Assembly (NCBI GenBank): GCA_036250195.1
Contig: JAVHZZ010000003.1
Span: forward strand, 333,256,375 to 333,320,374
Direction of reading: 5' to 3'
Length of the DNA: 64,000 bases
From: Mixophyes australis
Lineage: Eukaryota > Chordata > Amphibia > Anura > Limnodynastidae
Shown here: piece after piece, positions 35,533-46,282 of the stretch
Numbering within the stretch: position 1 is the first letter of the stretch
How the letters are laid out: each line of letters opens with the position of its first letter
Position numbers and translations under genes: made by a program
Notes under the pieces: generated by a model
The model's input: the letters and a program-made list of their open reading frames with translations, nothing else
Database searches by the model: none
What the model was told of the DNA's origin: nothing

Positions 35533-35685
35533 ATTGGTGGCAAGCAGTGGGATCACACAGTCCTGATGTTCAGGTAGAGTGCAGGGGGTTGTATCGTGAT
35601 ACACCCAAGGCTCTGCAAAGTAAAGGTGCAATAGCTTACCAACACCACCTTCAATTTATAACTCAGTAGTTAACCAGTTGCTATA
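35533..35685 (+). other. 5' leader of LTR element
   Basis: 153 bp between LTR1 and the ORF start. Contains the primer-binding site and a 3-codon upstream frame (ATG at 35565, stop tag at 35574-35576). A packaging signal would be expected here or at the ORF start, but cannot be recognised by eye. Confidence 0.5.
35535..35553 (+). promoter_or_regulatory. primer-binding site, tRNA-Leu-like
   Basis: Two bases after LTR1, TGGTGGCAAGCAGTGGGAT resembles the complement of the 3' end of tRNA-Leu (AAG/UAG type), TGGTGGCAGCGGTGGGAT. It differs by one inserted base and one substitution. The tRNA sequence is from memory. Confidence 0.55.
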
Positions 35686-38661
35686 ATGTCCAGATTGCCA
35701 AAGACAGTTGCAAGTGCCAAAAGCAAGAGGCAAGGGAAGATGCTGCCTAAGTGCCAATTTGATAAGGGGAGGCAAACCCCGCCAGTGGAGAACGGAAGAT
35801 GGAACCGTGTCTCAAGGAGGGGAAATCACAGTGAGGTGACCCCTGGAAGTAAAATGGATGTGAGCTCTGGAAAGAGGAGAGCAGATCACAGCCCATTGTT
35901 GCAAAAGTTCCCAAAGGAAGGGATGATACAGTCCAGTACAACCAGGAGAAAGGTGTACTGGGATGAAGGACTGTGGGAGTGTCTGCAGGATGGGGATATG
36001 GATGTGTTGCACCACCCCACCACAATGCAGCACATTTTTGATTATTGGGATGAGGAGTGCCCAAAGATTATTACATGGAAAGGAGCCAGTCTACAGGAGA
36101 AATTGGAGAACCTGTTGGATTTGTTCCTAATGTTGAAAGAGGAAGCAAGTGCTTGGAAATTTCGGGATGAACCAGGATGGGATGATTTTACAAATGAAGT
36201 TATTTGTACTATGCAGGATCTGGCCAGGGGAAAACCTAGTTACAACCATAATCAGCAGTACCTGTATGATATGTGCTTGGCAACCAAGATAGATGGAAGC
36301 AAGGACCAAAATAGGCTGCTGGAACCTAGAGAGATGTTTGAGGAGCCCCCCACAAATTTAATCCTTGAATCATCCCCATTAGAGGATTACACAGACCCAC
36401 TGGAAACAATGAGCATGGAGGAATTGATTGTAGAATGTCAGATTAGAGGTGTACCGTACCTGTACTGCACGCATAAGGATATCCTCCAACGTCTTTTAAA
36501 GGATCAGGAGAATCCCAGCAATGCCTTTAGTGTCTATAGGAAATGGATACTGACTTTAGGTCCCCACATACCCCTTTGGGAACAAATGCAATGTCTGCAA
36601 CAGAGTTTTGAAGAAGCAGAGGACCAGGTATTGCTACAAGGACTCACTGACACTGAAATGTGGCAGGATCAGTGTTATCGAATAAATACTGAGAAACGCC
36701 AATTACAATCTCTTTTGTCACATACTAAAAAAGGTGTTTCTCAGTCTGGTAATCAGGGGGAGGCCAACCAAAGAACAGAAACATTGAGGGGTATTAGTCC
36801 AAAGCCACACGAGAATTTGTGCTACCTGTTTCCTTTTGCTGATTTAGAGGACAGTGATTTTATGCTGCGTGATCAATGGTACTCCCAAGACAGCACCCTT
36901 GGGACAAGCACTTATCGAGAAATGTTTTTGCCCTCCAGTTTAAGGAAGAGTATCATAACCTACAACTGCTCTTCTGCTCCCGCTGACCACCGTAACCAAC
37001 AGGGGGAGGTCAATCCCACCGGATTATACACAGCTGCCCAAGCTACCATCTTGGGGGAGGCTGGAGAAGAACTGTTTGGTGAGGATGTTGTACCTCTGAG
37101 TAATCAGAAAGGACTAGGAGAGATCCTCCTATTTGGTGACTTGGATGGAAAAGAACTACCATGTAAGTACCAGTACCATGTAGCATCTTGTGATAATCTG
37201 CCAGAGCTACTGGCACCTGAGACTGTGTATGAGTCAGCCCAGAATTGCAGAAAAGGCCAGTTATTCACCCCTGTTGTGTCTGAAAACGTGTTACCCATTG
37301 AAGTAATGCAGGATAGCACATGTGTGCTCTCCAATGCAAATGATGTGCAGCTGTACCCGTGTCTGACAGAAAAGAAAGATAAGCCTGCTCAACATATGAT
37401 CTCAGCAGAAATCATTATTACAGATTATATGACAGAATTAAAAGGAGAGGAAAAAGGAATTGTTATGCCAGGGGTCAAAAGGGAGAACACAAAGAGTGAC
37501 AATCAGTTAGTCCCTACAACAAAGGACAATGGGAAGGAAATAGAAGTGATAATTGGAAGTGGCCCTGTTAAGGATTCTGGAGAGTCACATTCCTCTCCTT
37601 TAGAAGACCTCACAGTTCTGAAAATTACCCTGAGTGGAACAGAATGGGGTGTCCTTACAGGAACTGTGCAAAAGGTGTCTGAACATGATCAGGGAACTGG
37701 ACTCCTGGATTACCACCCAGGAGATTTTCCTTCTCCAGGAAAGCACATTAACAGAACTGTAAGTACTTCTTCAAAGATAATTAACACTGCTGACATACAA
37801 GGGAAGGCTGAAGAGGTAAATGGAGAAAACAGTAATATGCTTGGCTTAGTACTTCTGAAACATCAATTGAGCCCTATTAATCTCCAAACTACAGACTCGC
37901 AGGAGATCAGAATGTCACAGGCTAAAAATAAAAGTGGCAAAAAGCCACCCAGGAAAAGTTCTGTTAAAACCTGCTTATCCTGTCCTTTGTCCAGTAAACA
38001 GAAAGGAAGCAGGAAAAAGAAGTGGGGATCCCAGCTGTTACAAGTCAATTTAGCTGGACACTCCAGGTTATTACCCCTGTGCAACCCAATCATGGAAAAT
38101 GACTCCAGTGACCCAATACAGGAGTTTGCTGGAAGTACCTGGGATAACAAGGATGCAGTTACAGATCCAACATCTTCATTGGATATCGTGGATCCTCAAA
38201 CTGAACCTACTCTTTTGCAGCTTTCACTTATGGAAGTGGGGGAGGAGGGAGATACTCACTACCCTGATGCGCCAGAGGCGAAGGTGTTAGTGCCCACTGT
38301 GGAGATTGATGTGGGGGAGGGGGGAACTTTGCAAAAAGATGGATACATGCAGCTGGATGGGAATAAAGCGGTAAACTCCAAGTGGTATTATCAAACTTAT
38401 TTGGATGCTTTAATATTCTGCCTATTCTATGTGGGTGGGAGATTGCATCACCCAGGGAGGAAGACTGAACTAAAATTATGGGAGAGTGCGAGAACTTTGA
38501 GAGATTGTGGATTGTTAAATAAACGCCCACCAGATCCAGGGATATGTCCACCCCAGGAGATTGGTCAAAATGGACAATGGACAGAGGCACCCCAAAACCC
38601 ACCTGGCCGAGGCATCCCTCCTGGTCCCGCTAAAGAGACCAGTCCCTCTGCCCCGATTTAA
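35686..38661 (+). CDS. 991-residue protein of unknown function, sole ORF of LTR element (gag-like?)
   Basis: I do not recognise this protein. The frame is intact and fills the element's interior. The ATG has A at -3, a fair Kozak context. Residues 1-100 are basic (many K/R, for example KSKRQGK and GKRRADH), plausible for nucleic-acid binding. Residues 110-220 are predicted helical, with W-rich acidic patches. Residues about 242-276 (MSMEELIVECQIRGV ... DILQRLL) have the helix-loop-helix pattern of a SAP-like motif, seen in some vertebrate gypsy gag proteins. Residues about 300-360 may form coiled coil. The middle (about 380-740) is acidic and low in predicted order. A second basic patch (KKPPRKSS, KQKGSRKKK) lies at about 752-785. 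The C-terminus is Pro/Gly-rich and ends next to the polypurine tract. No CCHC knuckle, protease, RT, RNase H or integrase motif was seen. It is longer than most gag proteins. Gag-derived is inferred from position only; a captured host gene is the alternative. Confidence 0.8.
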   Translation: MSRLPKTVASAKSKRQGKMLPKCQFDKGRQTPPVENGRWNRVSRRGNHSEVTPGSKMDVSSGKRRADHSPLLQKFPKEGMIQSSTTRRKVYWDEGLWECLQDGDMDVLHHPTTMQHIFDYWDEECPKIITWKGASLQEKLENLLDLFLMLKEEASAWKFRDEPGWDDFTNEVICTMQDLARGKPSYNHNQQYLYDMCLATKIDGSKDQNRLLEPREMFEEPPTNLILESSPLEDYTDPLETMSMEELIVECQIRGVPYLYCTHKDILQRLLKDQENPSNAFSVYRKWILTLGPHIPLWEQMQCLQQSFEEAEDQVLLQGLTDTEMWQDQCYRINTEKRQLQSLLSHTKKGVSQSGNQGEANQRTETLRGISPKPHENLCYLFPFADLEDSDFMLRDQWYSQDSTLGTSTYREMFLPSSLRKSIITYNCSSAPADHRNQQGEVNPTGLYTAAQATILGEAGEELFGEDVVPLSNQKGLGEILLFGDLDGKELPCKYQYHVASCDNLPELLAPETVYESAQNCRKGQLFTPVVSENVLPIEVMQDSTCVLSNANDVQLYPCLTEKKDKPAQHMISAEIIITDYMTELKGEEKGIVMPGVKRENTKSDNQLVPTTKDNGKEIEVIIGSGPVKDSGESHSSPLEDLTVLKITLSGTEWGVLTGTVQKVSEHDQGTGLLDYHPGDFPSPGKHINRTVSTSSKIINTADIQGKAEEVNGENSNMLGLVLLKHQLSPINLQTTDSQEIRMSQAKNKSGKKPPRKSSVKTCLSCPLSSKQKGSRKKKWGSQLLQVNLAGHSRLLPLCNPIMENDSSDPIQEFAGSTWDNKDAVTDPTSSLDIVDPQTEPTLLQLSLMEVGEEGDTHYPDAPEAKVLVPTVEIDVGEGGTLQKDGYMQLDGNKAVNSKWYYQTYLDALIFCLFYVGGRLHHPGRKTELKLWESARTLRDCGLLNKRPPDPGICPPQEIGQNGQWTEAPQNPPGRGIPPGPAKETSPSAPI

Positions 38662-38676
38662 GAAGGGGGAGGTATA
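38660..38676 (+). promoter_or_regulatory. polypurine tract
   Basis: AAGAAGGGGGAGG followed by tata, directly before LTR2. It overlaps the ORF stop codon and would prime plus-strand synthesis. Confidence 0.85.
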
Positions 38677-39735
38677 TGTGACGCGATGGGTCTGACAGCC
38701 ATCATTTTCCCCATCTGTCATTTTAAACACTTAGAATGAAAGTTGCTTGTGCTTAGGTGAACATTGGGTTGCATTAATTTATTAACCTCATTTGTTACAT
38801 AATCTAAGTGTGTATAAAAACCTATGAGATGGACTTAAGTTGACCATATTATTCTTAAATAAAGCCAGGTGGGTTACATGTATTCATCTGAACATTATAT
38901 CGGATTACAACATGGTGGATGTACTGTTTCCTGACTAAGGCATCACCCCCCTCTTACAGACAGGAAGCTGAGATTAGCTGGAGCCCCTCTGACATCACAA
39001 ATGACTGGAAGGGGTTAAAACAGGGAGGCTCTCTTACTTAACCAGGAATAAGTCAATCAGCAACTGGTTGGAGCAGCTATTGTTTCCCCTGGATCTGTTT
39101 CAGACTCCTAGTCTCCAAAACAGCAGGAGGGAAAGCCATGAGGGAAGGACAGCTCTCCACTCCCATCTCCACCCCCCTAATACCTGCCAGCCAATCCCAG
39201 TATCTGTGACCTGTGGATAACCCTGCAGGGAGGGATTCCACACATGGGAAATGTTGTCCCTTTAAGAAGGCCTGCAGGAGAGATTTCTGGGTGTGGGATT
39301 TTAGCTTCTAGAAGCTACTGGCGTTGGAGTTTTGACTGCTGCCCGTGTGCTGAGGAGGAATTTACCTGGAAGTATTGTGGCTATTGGATTACAAGCTTTT
39401 CCTGGACTTGCAGACTTGTCTGCTCTGCCTGGCTTATTCTATTAATCACGGACATCATCCTTCCCCTATAACTTGGACTGGTAAAGAAAACCTATTTTCG
39501 TTATAAACAATTTGGGGTTATTGAACACTGGGGTGTTACTGGGTGATGGTTGAAGTTTGGTGAACACTGGGTGTTGTTTGAATTATGGTTTGATATATAT
39601 ATAAGCTATTGTTTGCAGTTAGCTGTAATAAAGATACCGTTGTATCCACACCTTTTCTTTGCCTGTGTGATCCTGAACCCCTTGATACCAGGACTTTCTT
39701 CTGGGTTCCTACCCAAACATCCTGGTATCATCACA
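38677..39735 (+). repeat. 3' LTR
   Basis: Same length as the 5' LTR and identical by eye except for one base (38737). Followed by target duplication ctgtg. Confidence 0.95.
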
Positions 39736-39740
39736 CTGTG

Positions 39741-40204
39741 GACTGCACCTACTGTGTCCCTTGCAACTAATTTGGTTCTCAAACTTGCTTGTGCAAAGAA
39801 CCCTTACCACATATCAATCTTCAGAGCCCAGGTTTATTAGAGAGACTGAACTAGCTTGGAAAAACTCTGAGCAAGAGGTAGGTGCAAGTGTGGAGAACTC
39901 CTACAATACGCACACCAGGGGAAAGTGAGTTTTCATGGTCTTGTTATGCCTATGTGCTAAAATATTTATCATCAACGCTCTTTTGTTTGTTAGCCATGAT
40001 TTCATGCTCTGATTTAAAGTGCTTAGTTGTATACCACACTGATTTTTAGTGTTTGTTTTCAAATCTTATTAAAAATCTAGTAAATAAGATGTCCATATTT
40101 GCTTATGTAGGGTTATTAACAAAGGTCACAATAATAAATTGCTACAGAAAGATTTAGAGAAATGTCAGGTTAAATGTAATGTACATAAATGTAGGATTAT
40201 CCGC
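39741..40204. other. unassigned; possible remainder of older LTR
   Basis: Sequence resumes the pre-insertion context, gactgcacctactgtgtccc onwards. No clear feature. Confidence 0.3.
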
Positions 40205-40350
40205 CTAGGTCATTGTTAATACCACGGGGGGAAGGATTTCTTTAATAATGGTTGACATAGACCTCAGTGGCAGTAGACAGTGAGCATCATTCTGCTGCCC
40301 CACCAACATTTTATTGATAACCCTTATCACCATATATTGATAAACGGGCC
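40205..40350. repeat. family-B repeat fragment
   Basis: Ends with gataacccttatcacc and ttgataaacgggccctc, similar to the termini of the 'gatggcgataac' family copies. Confidence 0.3.
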
Positions 40351-40990
40351 CTCAAATCTTAAATCTGGGGTACATTTCTGGATACCTCACTGTCTTGTGG
40401 TGACCTAATTCATCTATATCTGAGGTGAAATCAACTGCATCCCAGTTGCACCCAATGCATGTATGGTAGCGGCCTTGGTTCAGTGGAGTCAAAGAACTTT
40501 TGAAACTGCACCTGACTCCTGTAGCAAAGCTAGTCAAATTACTGAGGATTTAAAACTGCATTATCAGCTATAGTGGAAAATGGCAGGAGTCGTGGATGTG
40601 TCTGATTGTGGCTGCGACTCAAGGAGCAGCCCCCTTGGCCCTTGGAGGACGCAGAGCTATAACGCACCCCTCCTTCCTAGTCAGTAGTGCATCTTTATAT
40701 TGTGCTAACATTACAGCTAATCAGAACTGGGAACAGAATGGTGAAAGCAAATTATTTACTAAGTGGGCTGAGATATCTGTAGGTTCTCTTCTGAAGAAAA
40801 GGAATGAATTAAAAGATTTTATGGGTCTCATTTGCAAGAGTGTAAAGACATACTCATCTGTAAACATTGTCTACAGGGAAAGGCAAAGAGGCGTTTTGTG
40901 GGGGTTTCAGATCCAACTATTTCTTTATAATGATGGCCTCTGGGATATTGTAAAATAAACCTCTGTACACATCACTTTGTCCGAAATGAA
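40351..40990. other. unassigned DNA
   Basis: No supported feature. Confidence 0.4.
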
Positions 40991-41235
40991 ACTGAAGAGA
41001 AATACATCAGTATTTTAATTGTATACATTATTAATGTTTGGATCAGCCAGACACAAAAGTCAATAATTACGTTTCTTTGCTCTCATCTAGGCAGCTCTTC
41101 AGTGCAAGCAGCTGAGCATGAACTGTGCCGTGACCCAGCTTATTAGAATGCATGAAATTACCGTGCATGTATAATGGACAGTTGGATCTAATTAAATCTT
41201 CCCAGCTTCTTGTCCATTGTATAAATGGGGGGTAT
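40991..41235. other. candidate conserved non-coding element
   Basis: AT-rich but complex, non-repetitive text with homeodomain-like TAATTA and ATTA words and phrases such as ttagaatgcatgaaattacc. It has no coding potential. It looks like vertebrate developmental enhancers, but this is an impression and needs alignment. Confidence 0.25.
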
Positions 41236-42826
41236 AGAAATCAAGCCTTCCAGAATAGAAGTAGCAAAGGGTGAGCCCTAAAAATGCATTTTAAATCTAA
41301 TGTAGCTGCAGTAATTGCTACAAAATACAGTATATGTTTGAACCTTGAAAGAAGGCAGGCACACATCTTCATTTTATAGTTTAACCCTATTAGTGCCAAA
41401 AATGCCAGCTGCACATTGCAATAAAAACCACCCTTGTCAGAGAGTATGAAGAGAGTATTGTAAACATGCCACTCTCTATGTACCTCCTGATACAACATTT
41501 GCAGATGTTTTTCTACTGCTTTAACAACTTAAATATACACAAAAACACAGCATTAGAGCCTAAATTCTCTCTTGTGCACCTCTGCCACTCCGCAGTTTTA
41601 AAAGACCAAATTGTAAACATAATTGTCATATTTATAGATTTATAATCTGGTTCAAGTTAGATTTCAATAATAATTTTGTCATGAACCATTTAATCCCACA
41701 GAAAGCATTATTTCATTGCATGCAGGTAGTATATGGTATCTTCCGCGTATGCAAGTTACTGTTAGGTAAGTCATGGCCACTGTAAATCTAAGCTGGAGCC
41801 CCTCGATATCTCATTGCCATTAGTCCAAACTACACTCTGGGAGCCAGCACCTCTTTAATTTTTTGAACCCAAATGCAAAACATGACGAGTGCAGTTATAT
41901 TTGAACTCATAGCAAATCACTATAATAAAGGATAGCCGGGACAGTCGAGTTAGCTGCCTCTGAGATACTGCCCAGGAATAAAGAGCCAAGCATTGCTCTA
42001 GGATTCTCTATGGTTATCTCCACCCTGAGATGGAAATAACAGAGTAAGCATTGTAGTCTTATTTATAACTTATACAAATTAATTATGAAAGTCATGATTT
42101 ATGTAACACTGCTTGGACTGTGTCTAGAAATGCACGTCTCGGCTGAACCGCCGAACCACACCAAGGAGGCTCAATATGGGTCTCACCAATGTGGCCAATC
42201 CATATCCTGATTTTGCAGAGTCGAAGCTGTTTAAAGGTGAAAGCAAATAAATGAACAAACAGGATGTTACCCTTCTTTAAATCTTTAATCAGCTAGGCAG
42301 CCTGCGCTGGCTTCCACCACAATAGAGGGACCACGAGTGTGGGGTCTCCTAACTATAATGATAAAGGAGACACAAGCTTGGAGTGTGGGCACAAACACCC
42401 AATCCCCCCACCATCCCTTGACAGAGGTTACCAGCCCTGCACTTGGGAACCCTGGAGTGAAAACATTCTACCCCAGTGGTCCCGGTACAATGGAGAGATG
42501 GATGCATGATGATACATCCATCCCTTTATCTCATTACAATAATTTCCCTCTGCAAAATAAAATCTTGGTTCTACACTGCTCATTACTTCAATTGAAGGAA
42601 ATCTGGGGTTACATGCAAAAATTGAGGAACATTCTACATCCAAATCTGCATTTTAATCATGAATCAGCCACATTGCATTTTATACATGACCATCTATGAA
42701 GGTTCTCCAGGAAAGTCAGTCATAAAAGGTTACATTTGTAATGTCTCTGACCTCCCTTATAAAGGTTTGCACTTTATCTGTGTGTGGTATTCTACTTGTT
42801 CTGATCCTTATAGAATGTGCAAAGAC
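41236..42826. other. unassigned DNA
   Basis: No supported feature. Confidence 0.4.
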
Positions 42827-42965
42827 CAATTATTGTTTTTAATTGATATAGCACCAACATATTCCACAGTGTTGCCCTGTGAGAAAAAATGATTCTAGAA
42901 AATCAGTATCTGGTCTAGGGGGACTTACAATGTTACTTCCCTATTACATGTACAGACACACAAGA
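42827..42965 (-). repeat. decayed SINE/LINE-tail repeat
   Basis: Tatagcaccaacatattccac and gggggacttacaatgttac resemble the 'atagcgccaacatattccg ... ggcttacaatctaa' frog repeat in antisense orientation. Confidence 0.5.
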
Positions 42966-43300
42966 CCGCTTTCTAGTTTAGACATGGTCGGGAATGCGCA
43001 CTGGGGCTGGAAGTCTGGACTTCGACTTCCAGTTCTAGATTCTTTAAAAAAAAGTTAAATTGAAAGAAAATGGAAGAAAAAAAAACAACTTAATTTACAG
43101 AAAAACTATCATTATTTTTTTCCTGTGGGCACCCCCTAGTAATGCCATCCTGAGATGGCGATAACAATTGGAGGACAGAGCCGGTACTTGAGGGCCTCAG
43201 CGATGGCTACTGCTGGCGCTAGTCTTCACTGGCTGGGAACTCCCAATTTTGCAGGATTTAGGGATAACCTCCCTTTGGTAAACAGACCCCTATATCTTAT
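42966..43300. repeat. family-B dispersed repeat
   Basis: Contains ccatcctgagatggcgataa, a poly-A-rich centre, and ggataacctccctttggtaa. Shares this order with 56.46-56.93 kb. Confidence 0.5.
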
Positions 43301-43439
43301 TAGTTTGAGACCATTTGACTATGTAGTTATAAAATGATGCAAGGTAATTTTTTGCTTGTTACACACAATTACTTCATCTCTTCCAACAATCCACAATCTT
43401 TAAGTAAGCATATTAACCTGTATTTTCTACAGAACACCC
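43301..43439. other. unassigned DNA
   Basis: No supported feature. Confidence 0.35.
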
Positions 43440-43690
43440 AACCCTTATCATTGCTAAATGTCTGCTAAAGCACCTTTAATCCTCATTAGCAACCCCACGC
43501 TAATGATTTCTGTCTGACGCTGACAGGCTGAAATCTTGATTAGATTGATTCTAATGAACTTCCTTATCAAGTAATTGACCCATCTAAAGTATTTTAAAAC
43601 AGACCAGAGTTTCCCATGCCGACATAGATACATAAGGTGAGGAGGGCAGCCGATCGCAGAATGTAGCTGTGGAAGATGTTTAACCTGCAT
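43440..43690. other. candidate conserved non-coding element
   Basis: Non-repetitive, with ATTA-rich phrases (cttgattagattgattc, tcaagtaattgac) and a ctgtctgacgctgacaggct near-palindrome. No coding signal. Called on texture alone. Confidence 0.25.
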
Positions 43691-44779
43691 GTCTGGGGGA
43701 ATGAAGTATAATTATGGATCAAAGTCATATCTAGTGCCAACCATAGATATGCTTATCATATAACTGTGCCTAACATTGAAGTAATTTAATACTGCACTAG
43801 GCTACGATTCAGGTAACTGATTAAGATAATACAATTGAAACGTTTGAATTTATAAAACACCTTTAATTATGTCAAAGCAGAGACCTTTACATTTTAAATA
43901 TTAAAGTTGCTGGAATATTTCAGCTATGTAGATAAACTAGTGGTTTTCATGTATTCAACTACACCACAGTGTGTGTTTGATTAGTTTGATAGGTTGTAAA
44001 ACAATCCACAAGGATTTTAGTGCTATTTGGGATCCATTGGACATTGTTGACCTGCTTAGAAGTACGTTATAACGCTTTATTAGTTAGTTTGTATACCTGT
44101 AAATGTTATTACCACTACTTGTAATACAGGCATAAAGGAGAAAACATAATATATACTCTACATTGCCACTTGGTTATTTATCATGTTATGATTAATATAA
44201 ATAAGGAGAACTTAAAGCAGAGCTCCAGATACATTTATTGCTTTTACCCCAACCAGTAGAACACAGCAGATCCTGCCTCCACAATCCTCACTGTTCCATA
44301 GCTATCCAACTCATCAGTCATCATATTCTTCTGCCTAACAACCTGGAGAACTGAGAAGCAGGGAAGGGGATGGGAAGGTTCTCAAAAATAGATGGTGGAA
44401 AAAGCTGCCTTTGTCTCCAACAGCCTCTTTCTGTTTTTCTTCCACTCTCTGGCTCATGTTCCTCACAGATTCACCAGGAACATTACTCCTGAACAGTGGG
44501 GAGCCTTTAGAAGGAACACCCAAGGTTCTCTAATAGTTGGGGAATGAGAGTTGGGGTAAAAATAGATAAGTACATTTAGAGATCCCCATTAAATATTTTC
44601 TGTACTGGCAAATGAGAAAATATAAAACTGCTCTTTGGTCAGGCTGCATTAATATGCAATTCCAATACTTCAGGCTCGGAACTGGGTGGTTTTAGTTGGT
44701 CCCTATTGTTTTATGCCAATAAATCGGAGATTAAAACCATGCTTCCCAAAATTTTTCATCTCCCTTCCAGGATCCTGCT
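43691..44779. other. unassigned DNA
   Basis: No supported feature. Confidence 0.4.
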
Positions 44780-45008
44780 GCCAAGTTCAGTGGGCAGGTC
44801 TGTGCGAATCGTGTCATTAAGCCTTGCCCCCTGTTGTTCAATGCCGCAATTGTGGCTGGGGATGAGGCTAAACCATTCTATTCTCTGTGAATGGCGTCAC
44901 TATGCTCCGCCCCCAACCACTTCACCAGGGGAAGTAGGCAGGATGAGGGATGTTGTGTCGTTCTCACGGAAGTCAGGTAGAACTCCTAGAAGTCTCCTAG
45001 GAGACTAG
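44780..45008. repeat. degenerate family-C MITE
   Basis: Ccgcccccaaccacttcacc, gcaggatgaggg and agaactcctagaagtctcct follow the same order as the copies at 52.45 and 55.1 kb, but diverged. Confidence 0.45.
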
Positions 45009-46282
45009 GCAACGGATTAAAGCTCTGCATTGCTGGAACACTTTTATTTATTTGCCTGCATATAGTAAGCAATGTAAAAGCCAAATAAATGGCATGCTAG
45101 CACTGTCCAAGCTCTATGAACGAAACCTGCATTGTTGTCTGCACTAGTGTTCCAGGAACTCAGTGTTTACACTTAGTACAAACAAATAGGGAGTGCCAGT
45201 GCTGAGCTAAACACACAAAACTCCAATGTGTCACTGGCCTAAGGTAATCTAGACAGCATAGTTCATTCTGCACTTAACATATCATAAGTACTTTCTAAGT
45301 ACAAAACGTTTGCCGATAGGAAAAGTATTCATCGCTTATATCCAAATATAGCAATTTAGTGCCATATTTACATCAAAATGACTGTAGTGGCTGCCTATTA
45401 TGATGAATCACATTATAGATTCATTTTAAATCCCAGGATTACCAAGGAGAGCGGAAACCCCTCAGCACTGAAACATTAAGTTGAACAGTCTTTTTTTTTT
45501 TAAACGAGGAAAATAAAAAGAAGACAGAAAAACGTATCTTATTTCAAACATCTGTTTTGGGTGATCCATGAAATGCACAGCTACGGACCTGAACCCCTCC
45601 TAAGTGCTTTTATGCATTTTTCATTCTATACTACAGATCTTCACTTTGATGCTGTGCAACCCATTAACTTCTGCACTGAATCTGCCAGTGTATGCCCCCT
45701 CATAAATCTCACCAGTAACAACAATAAATCCACAATATGAAGATTTCACGTCACTACGTCAGTAGGTTTGTGGTGTCCCTGCACTCCATGATTCTTTCCT
45801 TGATATTTATTTGCTTTAAATGCCAGCACCATTTCTGTCATGTGGAACTACCACAATGGTCGGCCTTCCATCACCAAGGCAGCAGATTTGTTGTCTTCTC
45901 ATTTCCTATAACTTTAGTCTACAACATAATACATCCCCCTGACCCCCGGGTTAGTGAAACAAACAGTGTAGATGTTCTGTGTACAAATATTTATCTTGCT
46001 AATGCAAGTTAGATTTTTTTTTTGTTTGGCACTCGGTACAATGGGTTCAATTGTCCTTAAAAAGAGATTCTAAAACTCACATAATTTTTGTTATGTCAGA
46101 TGAGAAAGGCATAAACTTTAAAATGATCACTGTTTAATTAGATTCATCCACTGAGTCCATTAAGTCATTATCACCTAAAGTTCACAGAGATCAATATAAC
46201 CTTAATTACTTTGCACTAAAGTTACACTCTAATAAAGAAAATGTCCAAAATCACTAATTTTACATATATTTTTCTTTTCCAC
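45009..46282. other. unassigned DNA
   Basis: No supported feature. Confidence 0.4.

Larger units (their letters stand above)
34474..39735 (+). mobile_element. complete young non-autonomous LTR retroelement, single 991-codon ORF
   Basis: Two 1059-bp direct LTRs, both TGTGACGCG...CATCACA, bound a 3144-bp interior. The 5-bp duplication ctgtg flanks the whole (34469-34473 and 39736-39740). The LTRs align without gaps, and the only difference I found is g at 34534 against t at 38737, so the insertion is very recent. A primer-binding site follows LTR1 and a polypurine tract precedes LTR2. The interior is almost entirely one intact ORF, and no pol motif (DTG/DSG protease, YxDD RT, RNase H, integrase) is present in any frame. 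The parts needed for reverse transcription in cis are complete, so enzymes must come from a partner element. Superfamily uncertain; Ty3/gypsy-like is my best guess. Confidence 0.9.
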
